Below are positions 39,957-47,957 of a stretch of 60,620 nt of DNA, piece by piece (positions within the stretch are counted from its first letter, which is position 1; each line of letters starts with the position of its first letter). The stretch comes from Chthoniobacterales bacterium. GTDB lineage: Bacteria; Verrucomicrobiota; Verrucomicrobiia; Chthoniobacterales; UBA10450. The translations under genes were made by a program, and so were the position numbers. A model generated the notes under the pieces. That model made no database searches. It saw only the letters and a program-made list of their open reading frames with translations, and had not been told where the DNA came from. The stretch spans positions 1 to 60,620 of the forward strand of contig JACDGS010000023.1 of assembly GCA_013821455.1 (NCBI GenBank), given 5' to 3'.

Positions 39957-42723
39957 TGTTTGTTTCTCGACGAGACTTAGTGAACGCGGTTGTCCAGGAG
40001 CGCATCGCGATGAGGCAGACTGCTTTCGCAAAGGAGCGACCTGGTTTGAGTTGACGGAGAAGGCCACGTCGGATGGCGGTGCGCTCTTTCCGTATTAGAT
40101 CAAGGCTAAGCGCGAGTTCTCGATCGCCGCTGCGAGCGATATGTCTTCTCAACTCCGCTTTGTCGGGCGTGAAGATGCGCACGCTACGCCGGCCGCGAGA
40201 AATGCTGACATACCACTGTTGTGAATTCGTCGCGGCGCGGCAGGCGGAGTCAGCGAGCAGCACATGGTCAACGGTCTTGCCTTGCGAGCCATAGGAGGTC
40301 ACGGCGTAGCCGCGAACAAACTGACGATAGCTGGCCGGCAAGGTTCGACCATCGTGGAGGACGATGTCGCCGGATCGTTTGATTTTGGAAACCGTCACGA
40401 TTTCACCGTTCGCGAGCTTGGCCCCCGTGCTCGTTAGGGTGTTGGCTTTGAGTTGGAGACGGTCGCCGCGGCAGAGGGTGAGTTCCGCAGGCCGGCAAAC
40501 GCTGATCGCATCGAGGTCCTTCGGCTTTATCACATGGAGCGAAGGTCCGCTGTCAATGATGACTCCGCGCTTTATAATCGCGCGAAGACGCCCAATGTCG
40601 CCGCGCTGACAGCGGCCAATGTTCTGGTTGAAGACGACAATGTGGTCCTCCGGATAATAACGTTGATCGTTCTTCTGTGCTGCCGTGAGATCGACCTGCC
40701 GCAATGACGTGACCTGTTCCTCAACGCCGGCAAGCAAGCCGCGCTGCCGTAGAGCGCTGCGGATTCGTTCGTTCACTTCATCGATTTCCGCCCGCGTTTG
40801 CGAAACGACGATCGCCGACTCGCGCTTGCTCGCCAGCTCCACGTAAGTATTTGCGAGTTCATCACGCAGCTGTTCCAATCCGGCCTCCGTGATCGCGCCA
40901 AGTTGTTCGAGGCGATCAAACGAAGCTTCCACCGAGGCTTGGGAAGCTTCTTCAACCGCAGTCCGATATTCACGAATTCGCGTCCGCTCCGCTTGATTTC
41001 GGGCGCGTGCCGGATCCTGACGGCGGATGTCGTTCAGCTCTGCGGGTTCAAGCTCGGAGTATCGCTCAATGGCTCGCAGCGCATCGGAAGCCTCTACTGG
41101 CCCATGCTGACGAGTGTCGCCCGAGAGGATCAGCCGGCCACCGCGCGATTCCGCCAACGTGAACAAGTCCAACATTTGCCGCGCACCGATTTGTCCAGCT
41201 TCATCGACGATCACCACCGCGCCGTCCGTCAGAGAGCCGTGATCAAGAAACTCCGCGACGGTTTGCGTTCTGCTGAGTCCATCTTTCGACAAATCGATCG
41301 CTTGTTGCCGCTGCGGCGCCAGCACGTGGGTCGCGTGGTCAAAGCGATGCAATTCCTCCTGCACTCGACGAAGCACGTAACTTTTTCCAGTGCCCGCTCC
41401 TCCGCGAAACAGCGTGACGAAATCGCGCGAGCCAAGGATTCGTCGAAGCGCGATCGTCTGCTCTTCAGCAAGCGAATCTTCATGTTCAGCGAAATCCTGC
41501 GCGAGCGGCACGCGCGTCCTCGCTCCGTTTTTCGCGAACTGCACGATCGCCCATTCTCGGGCTAAGACATCGCGACGGGTGAGCCGACCAGGCGTTTCGC
41601 GAATATAAGGGCGGCTTTGCGTCTCACGCTTCATCTCCTCCAGCGTAAGACCGCTCCCGCGGGCGAAATCCAAAGCGTGACACCAAAGATCATGTTCATG
41701 GACGATCGAGCGGCGATCGAAAAGATGTTGCTCGGCCCAATCGACGGCTTCAGCAGCATCCATTGCAACGACGCGTCTGGCGTCGGCTGCCTTTGGCAAC
41801 AGCGCTTGTTCGTTTATCGCGAGTTGGCTTTGCCACAGCGCCCGAAGCTGACTCCGCGGAATGTCGCGCTGCTTCCGTGAACGTTCTTTGTGCGCGAGAT
41901 GTTCGCGGACCGCTTTGATGTTCCCGCTGGCTTTGTCGGGATGCTCGGCGAGGAAACGATCCGTCTGTTCATCAATCTGGCGATGCCGCTTTGAAAAACG
42001 TGCACAAAGCTCAGGCGAAATCTCAGCAATGCGGAAATTGCCGCGCGCGGAATTCTCGACCGTGTATCCGCACGCCCTCAATGCGCGGGCGAGTTCATGA
42101 TAATAGACGTTCTGGACGTATTTCTGCGCACGCAACATCTCGTAGTTTTGCAGCGCCTTCCAACGGTTCTCGGTCGCGTCGCGGGTCGCATTAAAGACGA
42201 TGCAGTGTGTGTGCAGGTGCGGGTCTAGAGCGCGTGACGTTTCATGCTCGAAGAGCGCCGCCACAATGTTGCTCGTGGTGCGATCAGCATTGGCGCCAGC
42301 AATGCGTACGCGCGTGGCAGCAAATGCCTCCAACTCGCGCACCGCCGCTTTCACCGCTTCCCTATGCGCGGCGACAATGCGCTCGTCGTCTCCAACCAGC
42401 GCTGCGACCGAAACTGATTTTGGCGGTGAGAATGTGAAGTCAAAGAAGACACGGCGGTTTGCCACTTCCCGGCCGTAGTTGTCTCGACGTGTCTTGTTCG
42501 TCCGAGCAATCAGCCGTTCGCTACTCTGCGGATGTCGATTCTCACAGAGTTTGAGGAACGCTTCTTTGCCAACGATTCCCGACAAACCAAGCGTATCTGC
42601 CCCCACGCCGATCCACTCGCCGGCAATCTTCTCGCCTTCATTGTAGTAATCACCGACAGCGAGATGCTCCTCAAAATAGCTTTGCGCATTTCGGAGATTC
42701 GTCAGCGTTTTCGTCGATAACAT
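39898..42723 (-). CDS. MobF (TrwC/TraI-like) relaxase-helicase
   Basis: A 941-aa protein from the ATG at 42723, close in length to TrwC (966 aa). The relaxase domain (1-300) has candidate catalytic tyrosines Tyr16, Tyr26 and Tyr27 (AQSYFEEHLAVGDYYNEGEK), the FSPPKSVS motif and the metal-binding triad DPHLHTHC with His169, His171 and His173. The C-terminal SF1 RecD-like helicase has Walker A GGAGTGKS with Lys447, VVIVDEAGQIG, and YAVTSYGSQGKTVDHVL and YVSISRGRRSVRI near the end. It would nick oriT, bind the 5' end and unwind the transferred strand. No accessory nickase is obvious, but the RHH protein at 45124 is a candidate relaxosome partner. Confidence 0.93.
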   Translation of the reverse strand: MLSTKTLTNLRNAQSYFEEHLAVGDYYNEGEKIAGEWIGVGADTLGLSGIVGKEAFLKLCENRHPQSSERLIARTNKTRRDNYGREVANRRVFFDFTFSPPKSVSVAALVGDDERIVAAHREAVKAAVRELEAFAATRVRIAGANADRTTSNIVAALFEHETSRALDPHLHTHCIVFNATRDATENRWKALQNYEMLRAQKYVQNVYYHELARALRACGYTVENSARGNFRIAEISPELCARFSKRHRQIDEQTDRFLAEHPDKASGNIKAVREHLAHKERSRKQRDIPRSQLRALWQSQLAINEQALLPKAADARRVVAMDAAEAVDWAEQHLFDRRSIVHEHDLWCHALDFARGSGLTLEEMKRETQSRPYIRETPGRLTRRDVLAREWAIVQFAKNGARTRVPLAQDFAEHEDSLAEEQTIALRRILGSRDFVTLFRGGAGTGKSYVLRRVQEELHRFDHATHVLAPQRQQAIDLSKDGLSRTQTVAEFLDHGSLTDGAVVIVDEAGQIGARQMLDLFTLAESRGGRLILSGDTRQHGPVEASDALRAIERYSELEPAELNDIRRQDPARARNQAERTRIREYRTAVEEASQASVEASFDRLEQLGAITEAGLEQLRDELANTYVELASKRESAIVVSQTRAEIDEVNERIRSALRQRGLLAGVEEQVTSLRQVDLTAAQKNDQRYYPEDHIVVFNQNIGRCQRGDIGRLRAIIKRGVIIDSGPSLHVIKPKDLDAISVCRPAELTLCRGDRLQLKANTLTSTGAKLANGEIVTVSKIKRSGDIVLHDGRTLPASYRQFVRGYAVTSYGSQGKTVDHVLLADSACRAATNSQQWYVSISRGRRSVRIFTPDKAELRRHIARSGDRELALSLDLIRKERTAIRRGLLRQLKPGRSFAKAVCLIAMRSWTTAFTKSRRETNNEIRNQQTNRTARAHVLAA

Positions 42724-42921
42724 TCGACCAGAGCTTGAGGTAACCAGGCGACAGCGTTGCTCCGGAGCTAGAGCTAACCCGACTGCGAGACATGCGACGG
42801 TTTGCGCATGAAACAAAGCCGATGGTGCGAAGGATCGCTCTTACATCTTGATTTGAGGGACGCCCTACCCCTTTGCACAGCCAAGGAGATGCCGATCCGG
42901 CGCTGATTCGCTGCCGCAATC

Positions 42922-43744
42922 ATGAGCGAACACGTCGACATCGCAGCGCAAACGCAGCGTTTCAACGACGCTGTCCGCGGGTTCACGCCACCGCCGCCGA
43001 CGCGTCACGCAAAGCTGATGCGAACTGGTTATCACGGTCGACTCCTCGTCGATTCGGACTCCCATCGTTGGATTAGTGACGGAAGACATTTTTCATCACG
43101 GGCAACTCATCATTCCCGCGGGCACCGAAGTCCACGGCACAGCGCAAGTTGATCGTGCGCGGGAACGAATCGCAAGTAGCGGACGATGGACGCTCGTCTG
43201 GCAAGATGGGAAGGAACTGAATGTTTCCGGTCTCGCGCTGGATCATGAGCTTGATCCAGACACTGGAACCTGGGGAATCACGGATGGCAGCGCCGGACTG
43301 CGCGGCAAGCTCCTCAAGACCGACAATCTCGCTGAGGTAAAGCTTTACATCGCGACTTCGCTTAGCGGAGCCGCGTCAGCACTTAGCGAGAATCAGGTGA
43401 CCGCCTTCGGTACTTTCGCGCTGCCGACTTTGCAGAATGCGCCGCTGCAAGGCGCGCAAAGCGTTCTCGATCGCTACGCGCAACAAATCCTGCAAACGAT
43501 CGAGCGCGACGGCTTCTATGTGCGAGTTCCGGCGGGAAAGCAGTTCTATCTCTACGTCACGGAAACCATCGACGAAGAGGACGCTAAAATCGGCGGGACG
43601 AGAAGGGCGACGCTTCCACCGGCGGAAACGCCCACCCCAACACCGCCGCCGCAGTTGTCGTTCGTGCCGCCGATTACTCCGGGCTCAGAGCCTTCTTTAT
43701 CCCATCCCGCGACCAGAATGCTTCAACCAAATCTCAATCCATGA
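42922..43744 (+). pseudogene. VirB10/TrbI-like C-terminal-domain protein with a probable frameshift
   Basis: The ATG at 42922 opens MSEHVDIAAQTQRFNDAVRG and continues to DSHRWI. Removing one A near 43074 then joins it to VTEDIFHHGQLIIPAGTEVH in the frame that runs to 43744. The second part holds a beta-rich VirB10/TrbI C-terminal pattern: GTEVHGTAQVDRARERIA, SSGRWTLVWQDGKEL, FYVRVPAGKQFYLYVTETID, then a Pro-rich tail. There is no transmembrane helix or long Pro-rich N-terminal stalk as in true VirB10. The alternative is a GTG start at 43076, yielding 222 aa, translated on its own. Its stop overlaps the lipoprotein start (ATGA). Function may be as a reduced envelope-channel component or an immunity/exclusion factor. 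Confidence 0.6.
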
Positions 43745-44301
43745 AATGTTTTCTTTTAATCCCGCTCGTCCTTCTTTCGGCCTGCGCATCCCACCCGTCG
43801 AAAAGATTCACAGTCGCGCGCGCCGTGCAGGTCGGGCAGCCCGTTACCTCAACGGGATTGCGAGTTGCTGGTCAACTCACTGAGTACCGCCTCGGCCGTT
43901 ACGTAGATGCGCGCGATCCGCTCGTCATGCATGAGGGACATCCTGTTTACCGCATTGAAAATAGCGCGAAGTGGGATCTTCGGCCGCAGAATGGGAAGGC
44001 GCTCGCGCAAAAGGACCTTGTCGTTAGGCCGAGCGTCGCCGGAGATGACGCAGTCGTCGCGGAGGTAAACAAGCAACGTGCGGCGACGCGACAGTTCACT
44101 GAGCAAACAGTGACGCTAAATCAGCGGCTGGCAGAACTCAGCAAAGCAGTCGGGCAAACGCAGGAGATCGCTAAAGAAAACGTCACCTTGAAACGCGACG
44201 TAGTTGCTCTGCGGGAACGCTTGGACGCGCTCGATGCGCGGGCGCAGGACCACAAGTCATCTTCGTCGCCACAGCCATCACCCTCAGAGGACAAATGGTG
44301 A
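43741..44301 (+). CDS. Lipoprotein with coiled-coil tail
   Basis: A 186-aa protein with a clear lipoprotein signal (LVLLSACASH; Cys at residue 15). A globular part follows (YVDARDPLVMHEGHPVYRIE), then an alpha-helical coiled coil about 100-175 and a Ser-rich tail. It overlaps the TrbI-like gene by four bases, and together they resemble a VirB10/VirB7-like pair, with a lipoprotein stabilising the channel. This is an inference from position only. Confidence 0.7.
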   Translation: MKCFLLIPLVLLSACASHPSKRFTVARAVQVGQPVTSTGLRVAGQLTEYRLGRYVDARDPLVMHEGHPVYRIENSAKWDLRPQNGKALAQKDLVVRPSVAGDDAVVAEVNKQRAATRQFTEQTVTLNQRLAELSKAVGQTQEIAKENVTLKRDVVALRERLDALDARAQDHKSSSSPQPSPSEDKW

Positions 44302-44540
44302 AGTGCCTCCGCCACAATATGAAAACCACCGATAACCAACCTGTCATCGTCACCGTCGCCCCGACTACGGTATCAAGATACTCGGATGCGAGTGAGGAAG
44401 TCGAGCATACGCTCGGCGCTTCACCCGGGCCTGAGTTCCTCATGAGCCTTGCGGTCGAGCACGAGGACGCTTTCGAGCTCGTTGATCTCTTCTGCGGCGA
44501 GATCATCGACGCTCTTCGTCAAACCAAAGCCGCTGCCTAA
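44295..44540 (+). CDS. Hypothetical small acidic protein
   Basis: 81 aa from the ATG overlapping the lipoprotein stop by seven bases; a start at 44319 would give 73 aa. It contains SASEE-like acidic stretches (SDASEEVEHTLG) and EHEDAFELVDLFCGEIIDAL, predicted helical. No family recognised. Its placement in a tight series with the flanking genes supports real expression. Confidence 0.5.
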   Translation: MVKCLRHNMKTTDNQPVIVTVAPTTVSRYSDASEEVEHTLGASPGPEFLMSLAVEHEDAFELVDLFCGEIIDALRQTKAAA

Positions 44541-44547
44541 TAACAAT

Positions 44548-44949
44548 ATGAGTCTGAAACGATCCGACAAAAATACGAATGGCAACGGCACGTCCGCCGA
44601 TGCCGGCGGCGACTCGCCAAAGCTCCGCGACAACGTGGAGATCAACGCCAAGATCGACGGCTACATCCAGGCCAACCCAAAGGAGTGGACCTACATCCAA
44701 GGTCTACCGCGGGAACGCTTGGAACGCATGCTCGTCTTGCAGAACGTGAACAAGCTGGAGCGCCGGGAACGCGTTCGGAACAGCGTGATGAAACAACTCG
44801 AGGCGAATCCCGAGTTGAAAGAAGCCTATCGTAAACTCGTCAAGAATTTGCCGGCGGAGCAGCAGGAAAAGGCGATGGCATCGATCGCCGCGAGAACCCT
44901 CCGCACGGTCAATCCTCGTCAGCAGCAAAGCCAAGGGGCGCGAGTTTAG
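44548..44949 (+). CDS. Hypothetical helical protein
   Basis: 133 aa from the ATG at 44548, seven bases after the previous stop. The first 30 residues are Asn/Gly/Asp-rich and probably disordered. The rest is charged and helical (WTYIQGLPRERLERMLVL, NSVMKQLEANPELKEAYRKL, NLPAEQQEKAMASIAARTL). It may bind a partner protein or DNA. No family recognised. Confidence 0.55.
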   Translation: MSLKRSDKNTNGNGTSADAGGDSPKLRDNVEINAKIDGYIQANPKEWTYIQGLPRERLERMLVLQNVNKLERRERVRNSVMKQLEANPELKEAYRKLVKNLPAEQQEKAMASIAARTLRTVNPRQQQSQGARV

Positions 44950-45123
44950 GCAAACGCGCTGGCCAACGCGAAGACTCCGGGCTTCCTCCGTGCGTGCGCC
45001 TCCGCGCGCGCCGGAGACTTCGCGGGCGGCTTTCGGAATTTCATGATGCCGCTGCTTCTCAGCCGCATAGTGCGCAGCCAGGCGCTCGTCCGAATACACG
45101 GAAACGCAACCGAGGTTTAGATT

Positions 45124-45960
45124 TTATCGCTCGCTGCGCGCCGTCAAGGTATTGCTCGCTTTGCTGCGCTCCACCTTGACTGTGCTCGCTCCGCGCAAAG
45201 AGGTTCGTATCGGTTTGCCTTGGGAAGCAGCCGCGTGAGCGCGCAATTTAGCGGTCGGAGCGGCCGACGAGATACGTCGAAGCTCTTGTGCGATGCGGGC
45301 CTTTACCTTGTCGAGTTCTCGCTCTGGAACCGGCCGTCCTTCGGCTTCTTCAATCAAGTGATCGAGCAGGATTTTGCGCCGGCGGCCGTGACGGTGGTCA
45401 GCCAGTGTCTTGCGAGTGAGCTTGCGCTGTAACTTCGATCGGCAATCCGCGGTGACCGATGAGTGCGGGCCGCTCACGAGCAGATCGTAGCGAATCAGCC
45501 CTGTGATGTAAGCGGAGAGCGAGCGATAATCCAGCTCCTTCCAGCGCACTTCGACGAGTTTCCAGATTTCAAAAGGGAAGGTGACGCGTTCAGCAACTGC
45601 GCTCAGCGCCGGCAGCGGGAGATCATAACGACTGCGGGCGGCAGTGCTCTGGAGGTGATGGATGCGATCGACGAGCTGGACGAGCAAGCCTTTGCGCGGC
45701 TGGCCTGGCCGATAACGGAGGATCAACTCGCGATCAACGGCGTCCTGCGCCATCTGGGTGTCGTTTGCGATCTCGAACGTGATCGAATGCTTCGCGTCGG
45801 ATCGTAAATCGTAGCAAACAAGTTCGACGGCGTACGGGGTGAAAATTGTGTGACCGAATTCTGCGCACCGCCGCTTCACCGTGGGTGCAAGCAACCCCGG
45901 AATCGTAATGCTCTTTCGAATTCCTCGCGCCATCGATGTCCCTCCGCCCAAGCGATTCAT
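45124..45960 (-). CDS. Duplicated ribbon-helix-helix-like protein, possible relaxosome accessory
   Basis: 278 aa from the ATG at 45960, which overlaps the stop of the upstream HTH gene as ATGA. Two similar segments are seen: RKSITIPGLLAPTVKRRCAE with TPYAVELVCYDLR near residues 14-50, and PFEIWKLVEVRWKELDYRSL with SAYITGLIRYDLL near 125-165. They look like a repeated RHH/MetJ-Arc fold, beta strand then two helices. The C-terminal third is basic and Arg/Lys-rich. RHH proteins of this size often bind oriT and recruit the relaxase, or autoregulate the element. The assignment is from pattern, not a database match. Confidence 0.6.
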   Translation of the reverse strand: MNRLGGGTSMARGIRKSITIPGLLAPTVKRRCAEFGHTIFTPYAVELVCYDLRSDAKHSITFEIANDTQMAQDAVDRELILRYRPGQPRKGLLVQLVDRIHHLQSTAARSRYDLPLPALSAVAERVTFPFEIWKLVEVRWKELDYRSLSAYITGLIRYDLLVSGPHSSVTADCRSKLQRKLTRKTLADHRHGRRRKILLDHLIEEAEGRPVPERELDKVKARIAQELRRISSAAPTAKLRAHAAASQGKPIRTSLRGASTVKVERSKASNTLTARSER

Positions 45961-46223
45961 TGTTGCTTAAAACCGGGATGGTTGGCAAGCCACCCATCGA
46001 GACGCTGGAGTGTACATTTGCCGAGAGAGAACGGCGTATCCTGCTCGTTCTTGATCTGTGAGATCGCAGTGCGCCCGATTCCAGAAAGAACCGATAGCTC
46101 CGCGCCGTTGAATTGGCGGTGCGGGAATTTGGCCGCCAGGAAGAGCAGCGCGGCGATCGTCGTCGCAGAGGAAAATGAATCGCTGCCAAAGGATTCGGCC
46201 GCTGTTTTGGAGGTTTTCTTCAT
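45957..46223 (-). CDS. Small HTH-like regulator
   Basis: 88 aa from the ATG at 46223. The central part FNGAELSVLSGIGRTAISQIKN resembles a Cro/C1-type recognition helix, followed by LGKCTLQRLDGWLANHPGF. It is translationally coupled to the RHH-like gene downstream. A likely transcriptional regulator of the element's minus-strand genes. Confidence 0.6.
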   Translation of the reverse strand: MKKTSKTAAESFGSDSFSSATTIAALLFLAAKFPHRQFNGAELSVLSGIGRTAISQIKNEQDTPFSLGKCTLQRLDGWLANHPGFKQQ

Positions 46224-46558
46224 TGAATGGTCCCTTTCTTTTGCCCAATCCAAAAATACGTTCATCTGAACGCAGAGGCAATAATGCAGCGATGGCCACT
46301 TCGCCGAAGGAGACCGCATATTTTCGACTCGGATGATCCAGGAGGTTGAGCCCAAAAGGGAAAACTTCCGAACCCGTCAAAAAAAATCGCAGGTCACCAA
46401 AGAACGCTGCCGGCCCGTTTAAAAACACTGGAGAAAGGGTGCCGCCACATAACTCAGGTCCTCGAAAAACCGGGTGTAGAGCCTTCGTGAAGCGCGAGTT
46501 CTGGAGCAAATGCGCCAGCGCCAGCGCGGCAAGAGAAACTCAAAAACCACATCCGATT
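46224..46558. other. Intergenic region between divergent regulators
   Basis: About 335 bases between the minus-strand HTH gene and the plus-strand gene at 46559. Frames extend into it from both sides but show no conserved motif. It should hold two divergent promoters and operators; an oriT could also lie here, but I see no decisive inverted repeat. Confidence 0.4.
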
Positions 46559-47011
46559 ATGACCAACATCCAGCTCAAAGAACTCGTCACCAAAGCCGTC
46601 ACTCTTCACCGCGACATCGCCGCGCAAAACGAGCGATTGAAAAAATTCAAAGCCGATCTGATTCGCGAGGCGCGCCGCCACAAGGCCGATTTCACTCACA
46701 CCGACAGCGGCAGCTCCCGCTGGACAGTATCCGGAACGGATGGTTGCATCGCCCGGGTAAACTTCCCGGTGCCAGCGCTTCTCTCCCTTGTCGACTCTGA
46801 AAGCGAAACCTTCGACAACATCCTCGCCATTGCGGGCGAGTGCATGGATCAACTTTTCGAATCCGTCTATTACCTGCGCCCTGTCGCGGATTTTCGGGAA
46901 GAAGCTGCCCGCGCTTTGCCAGGCCGCGAAGCTGATCAATTGATCGATCTCTGCCAAAACACGAGCGCGCCACGCGTCAGCTTCGAGACCGCCGAATCAA
47001 AAGTCGCTTAA
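46559..47011 (+). CDS. Hypothetical protein in the element right end
   Basis: 150 aa from the ATG at 46559. The N-terminus is helical (LKELVTKAVTLHRDIAAQNE RLKKF region), the middle is beta-like (SSRWTVSGTDGCIARVNFP) and the rest acidic and helical (FDNILAIAGECMDQLFESVY). No family recognised. The next gene, an XRE regulator, starts four bases later, so the two are co-transcribed and could form a two-component module such as an antirepressor or toxin-antitoxin-like pair; that is speculative. Confidence 0.55.
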   Translation: MTNIQLKELVTKAVTLHRDIAAQNERLKKFKADLIREARRHKADFTHTDSGSSRWTVSGTDGCIARVNFPVPALLSLVDSESETFDNILAIAGECMDQLFESVYYLRPVADFREEAARALPGREADQLIDLCQNTSAPRVSFETAESKVA

Positions 47012-47014
47012 CGC

Positions 47015-47305
47015 ATGGAGGTCGAGATGCGCTACAAAAATAATGTGGGACCGCAGGTCCGGCGCCGCCGTTATGCGCTAGGCTGGTCGCAATCCGAGTT
47101 CGCCACGAAACTGCAGATCGCCGGTTTCGACATCAGCCGCAGCGGCGTCTCAAAAATCGAAGCCCGTCTTTCCTACGTCGATGACAAGACGCTCCTTTAT
47201 CTCGCGGAAGTGCTGAGGGTGCCGGTGCAGGAACTTTTTCCACCGAGAACGCCCGGCAATCGGATCTACGATTTCATGGAAAAGCTGGAGACGACGCGAT
47301 TTTGA
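47015..47305 (+). CDS. XRE-family HTH transcriptional regulator
   Basis: 96 aa. A Cro/C1-type helix-turn-helix spans about residues 12-75: GPQVRRRRYALGWSQSEFAT, then SRSGVSKIEARLSYVDDKTL and LAEVLRVPVQELFPP. It lacks a sensor domain. As the gene closest to the right att site, it is a candidate repressor of excision or transfer. A start at 47027 (MRYKNN) is possible. Confidence 0.8.
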   Translation: MEVEMRYKNNVGPQVRRRRYALGWSQSEFATKLQIAGFDISRSGVSKIEARLSYVDDKTLLYLAEVLRVPVQELFPPRTPGNRIYDFMEKLETTRF

Positions 47306-47344
47306 TTTCGATTCTTCACCCCCAGCTTTTTCTACCGCGCGACA

Positions 47345-47370
47345 ATCCTATACGCGATTCCTATACGCGA
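47345..47370. promoter_or_regulatory. Right arm-type repeats (two 13-bp direct repeats)
   Basis: ATCCTATACGCGA and TTCCTATACGCGA follow each other with a 13-bp period, about 125-150 bases inside the right att core. Consensus with the left pair is ATCYTATACGCSA. One more TATACGCCA occurs just outside the element at about 47587. Confidence 0.6.
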
Positions 47371-47470
47371 ACTCGAAAAAGGGGCAAAAGAAAGCCAATC
47401 AGAGCAAAAGCTCAATTTCGAGTTTTCTTCGTAAGTGGCTCTTTTGCAATGACAGCCAACAATAGCTAAA

Positions 47471-47542
47471 GTCGGCTAGGAGGTTCGAACTCCTGACCTG
47501 CTGATTACAAATCAGCTGCTCTACCAACTGAGCTATGCCGGC
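47471..47542 (-). pseudogene. Hybrid tRNA-Thr copy at the right end
   Basis: The 5' 49 nt equal the intact tRNA-Thr. The 3' part is different and element-borne: T arm AGGAG/CTCCT around TTCGAAC is well formed, but the acceptor 3' strand AGCCGAC leaves two mismatches (2-71 and 7-66), and no CCA is encoded. It is fused to the original chromosomal upstream region, hence probably still transcribed. It may be a poor tRNA or a pseudo-tRNA. Confidence 0.75.
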
Positions 47543-47545
47543 ATT
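47494..47545. repeat. Right attachment repeat (52-bp direct repeat)
   Basis: Identical to 37534-37585. The base after it differs (C here, T at the left end), and the sequence on the element side diverges at once. Confidence 0.9.
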
Positions 47546-47957
47546 CTTGAGGAATCAGCTTTGCCTGAATTCTCTTGCGACTACGGTATACGCCATTTGG
47601 GTATTACTCAAAACGCCAGTGCAGGTGACAGTAGCGAATTCGCCTAGTATTCGGGCCTAGGTGTCGGCATGCTCGGGACGCCGGCAAATAACAGGCCCGG
47701 CTATCTAAAAGTTTTTCGTGACGTTACGCGTATCAATCACTCGGACTTCTATGGCTGTCTCTCTACAGCAGCGGGGCGCACGGTAACGAAGGGTCGAGGT
47801 TCGCGTCTTTAGCAACCTCGCCAATGTCAACCATTCAAGAGCCGTGGGTTCTTGTTTTCATTCTCGGCGGCGCGGGGTCGACGCCCCCTTCAATTTAAGT
47901 GGCGGACGGCAGTGGTACGCGTTTGCGAATGGCCCCTGCTACAGCAAGATTAGGCTA
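47546..47957. other. Chromosomal flank right of the element, no gene recognised
   Basis: About 410 bases between att and the TVP38-family gene. It should contain the original tRNA-Thr promoter on the minus strand and the promoter of the downstream gene. The upstream extension of the TVP38 frame to 47844 has no conserved content. Confidence 0.45.

Larger units (their letters stand above)
37534..47545. mobile_element. Integrative mobilizable element in tRNA-Thr
   Basis: A 9.96-kb element bounded by the 52-bp direct repeats. It carries a tyrosine recombinase next to the left end, an excisionase-like gene, a MobF relaxase-helicase, a VirB10/TrbI-like fragment, a lipoprotein, RHH and HTH regulators and several unknown small genes. 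No VirB4, VirD4 or other secretion ATPase is present, so transfer would need a helper. Only one copy of the GCCTAACGA motif occurs inside (44021-44029) against 28 core copies in the 9-kb core-gene region, which supports a foreign origin. Confidence 0.85.

Noticed and set aside
42873-43076. Separate small gene upstream of the TrbI-like gene
   Set aside because: It overlaps the better frame starting at 42922 and shows no conserved features.
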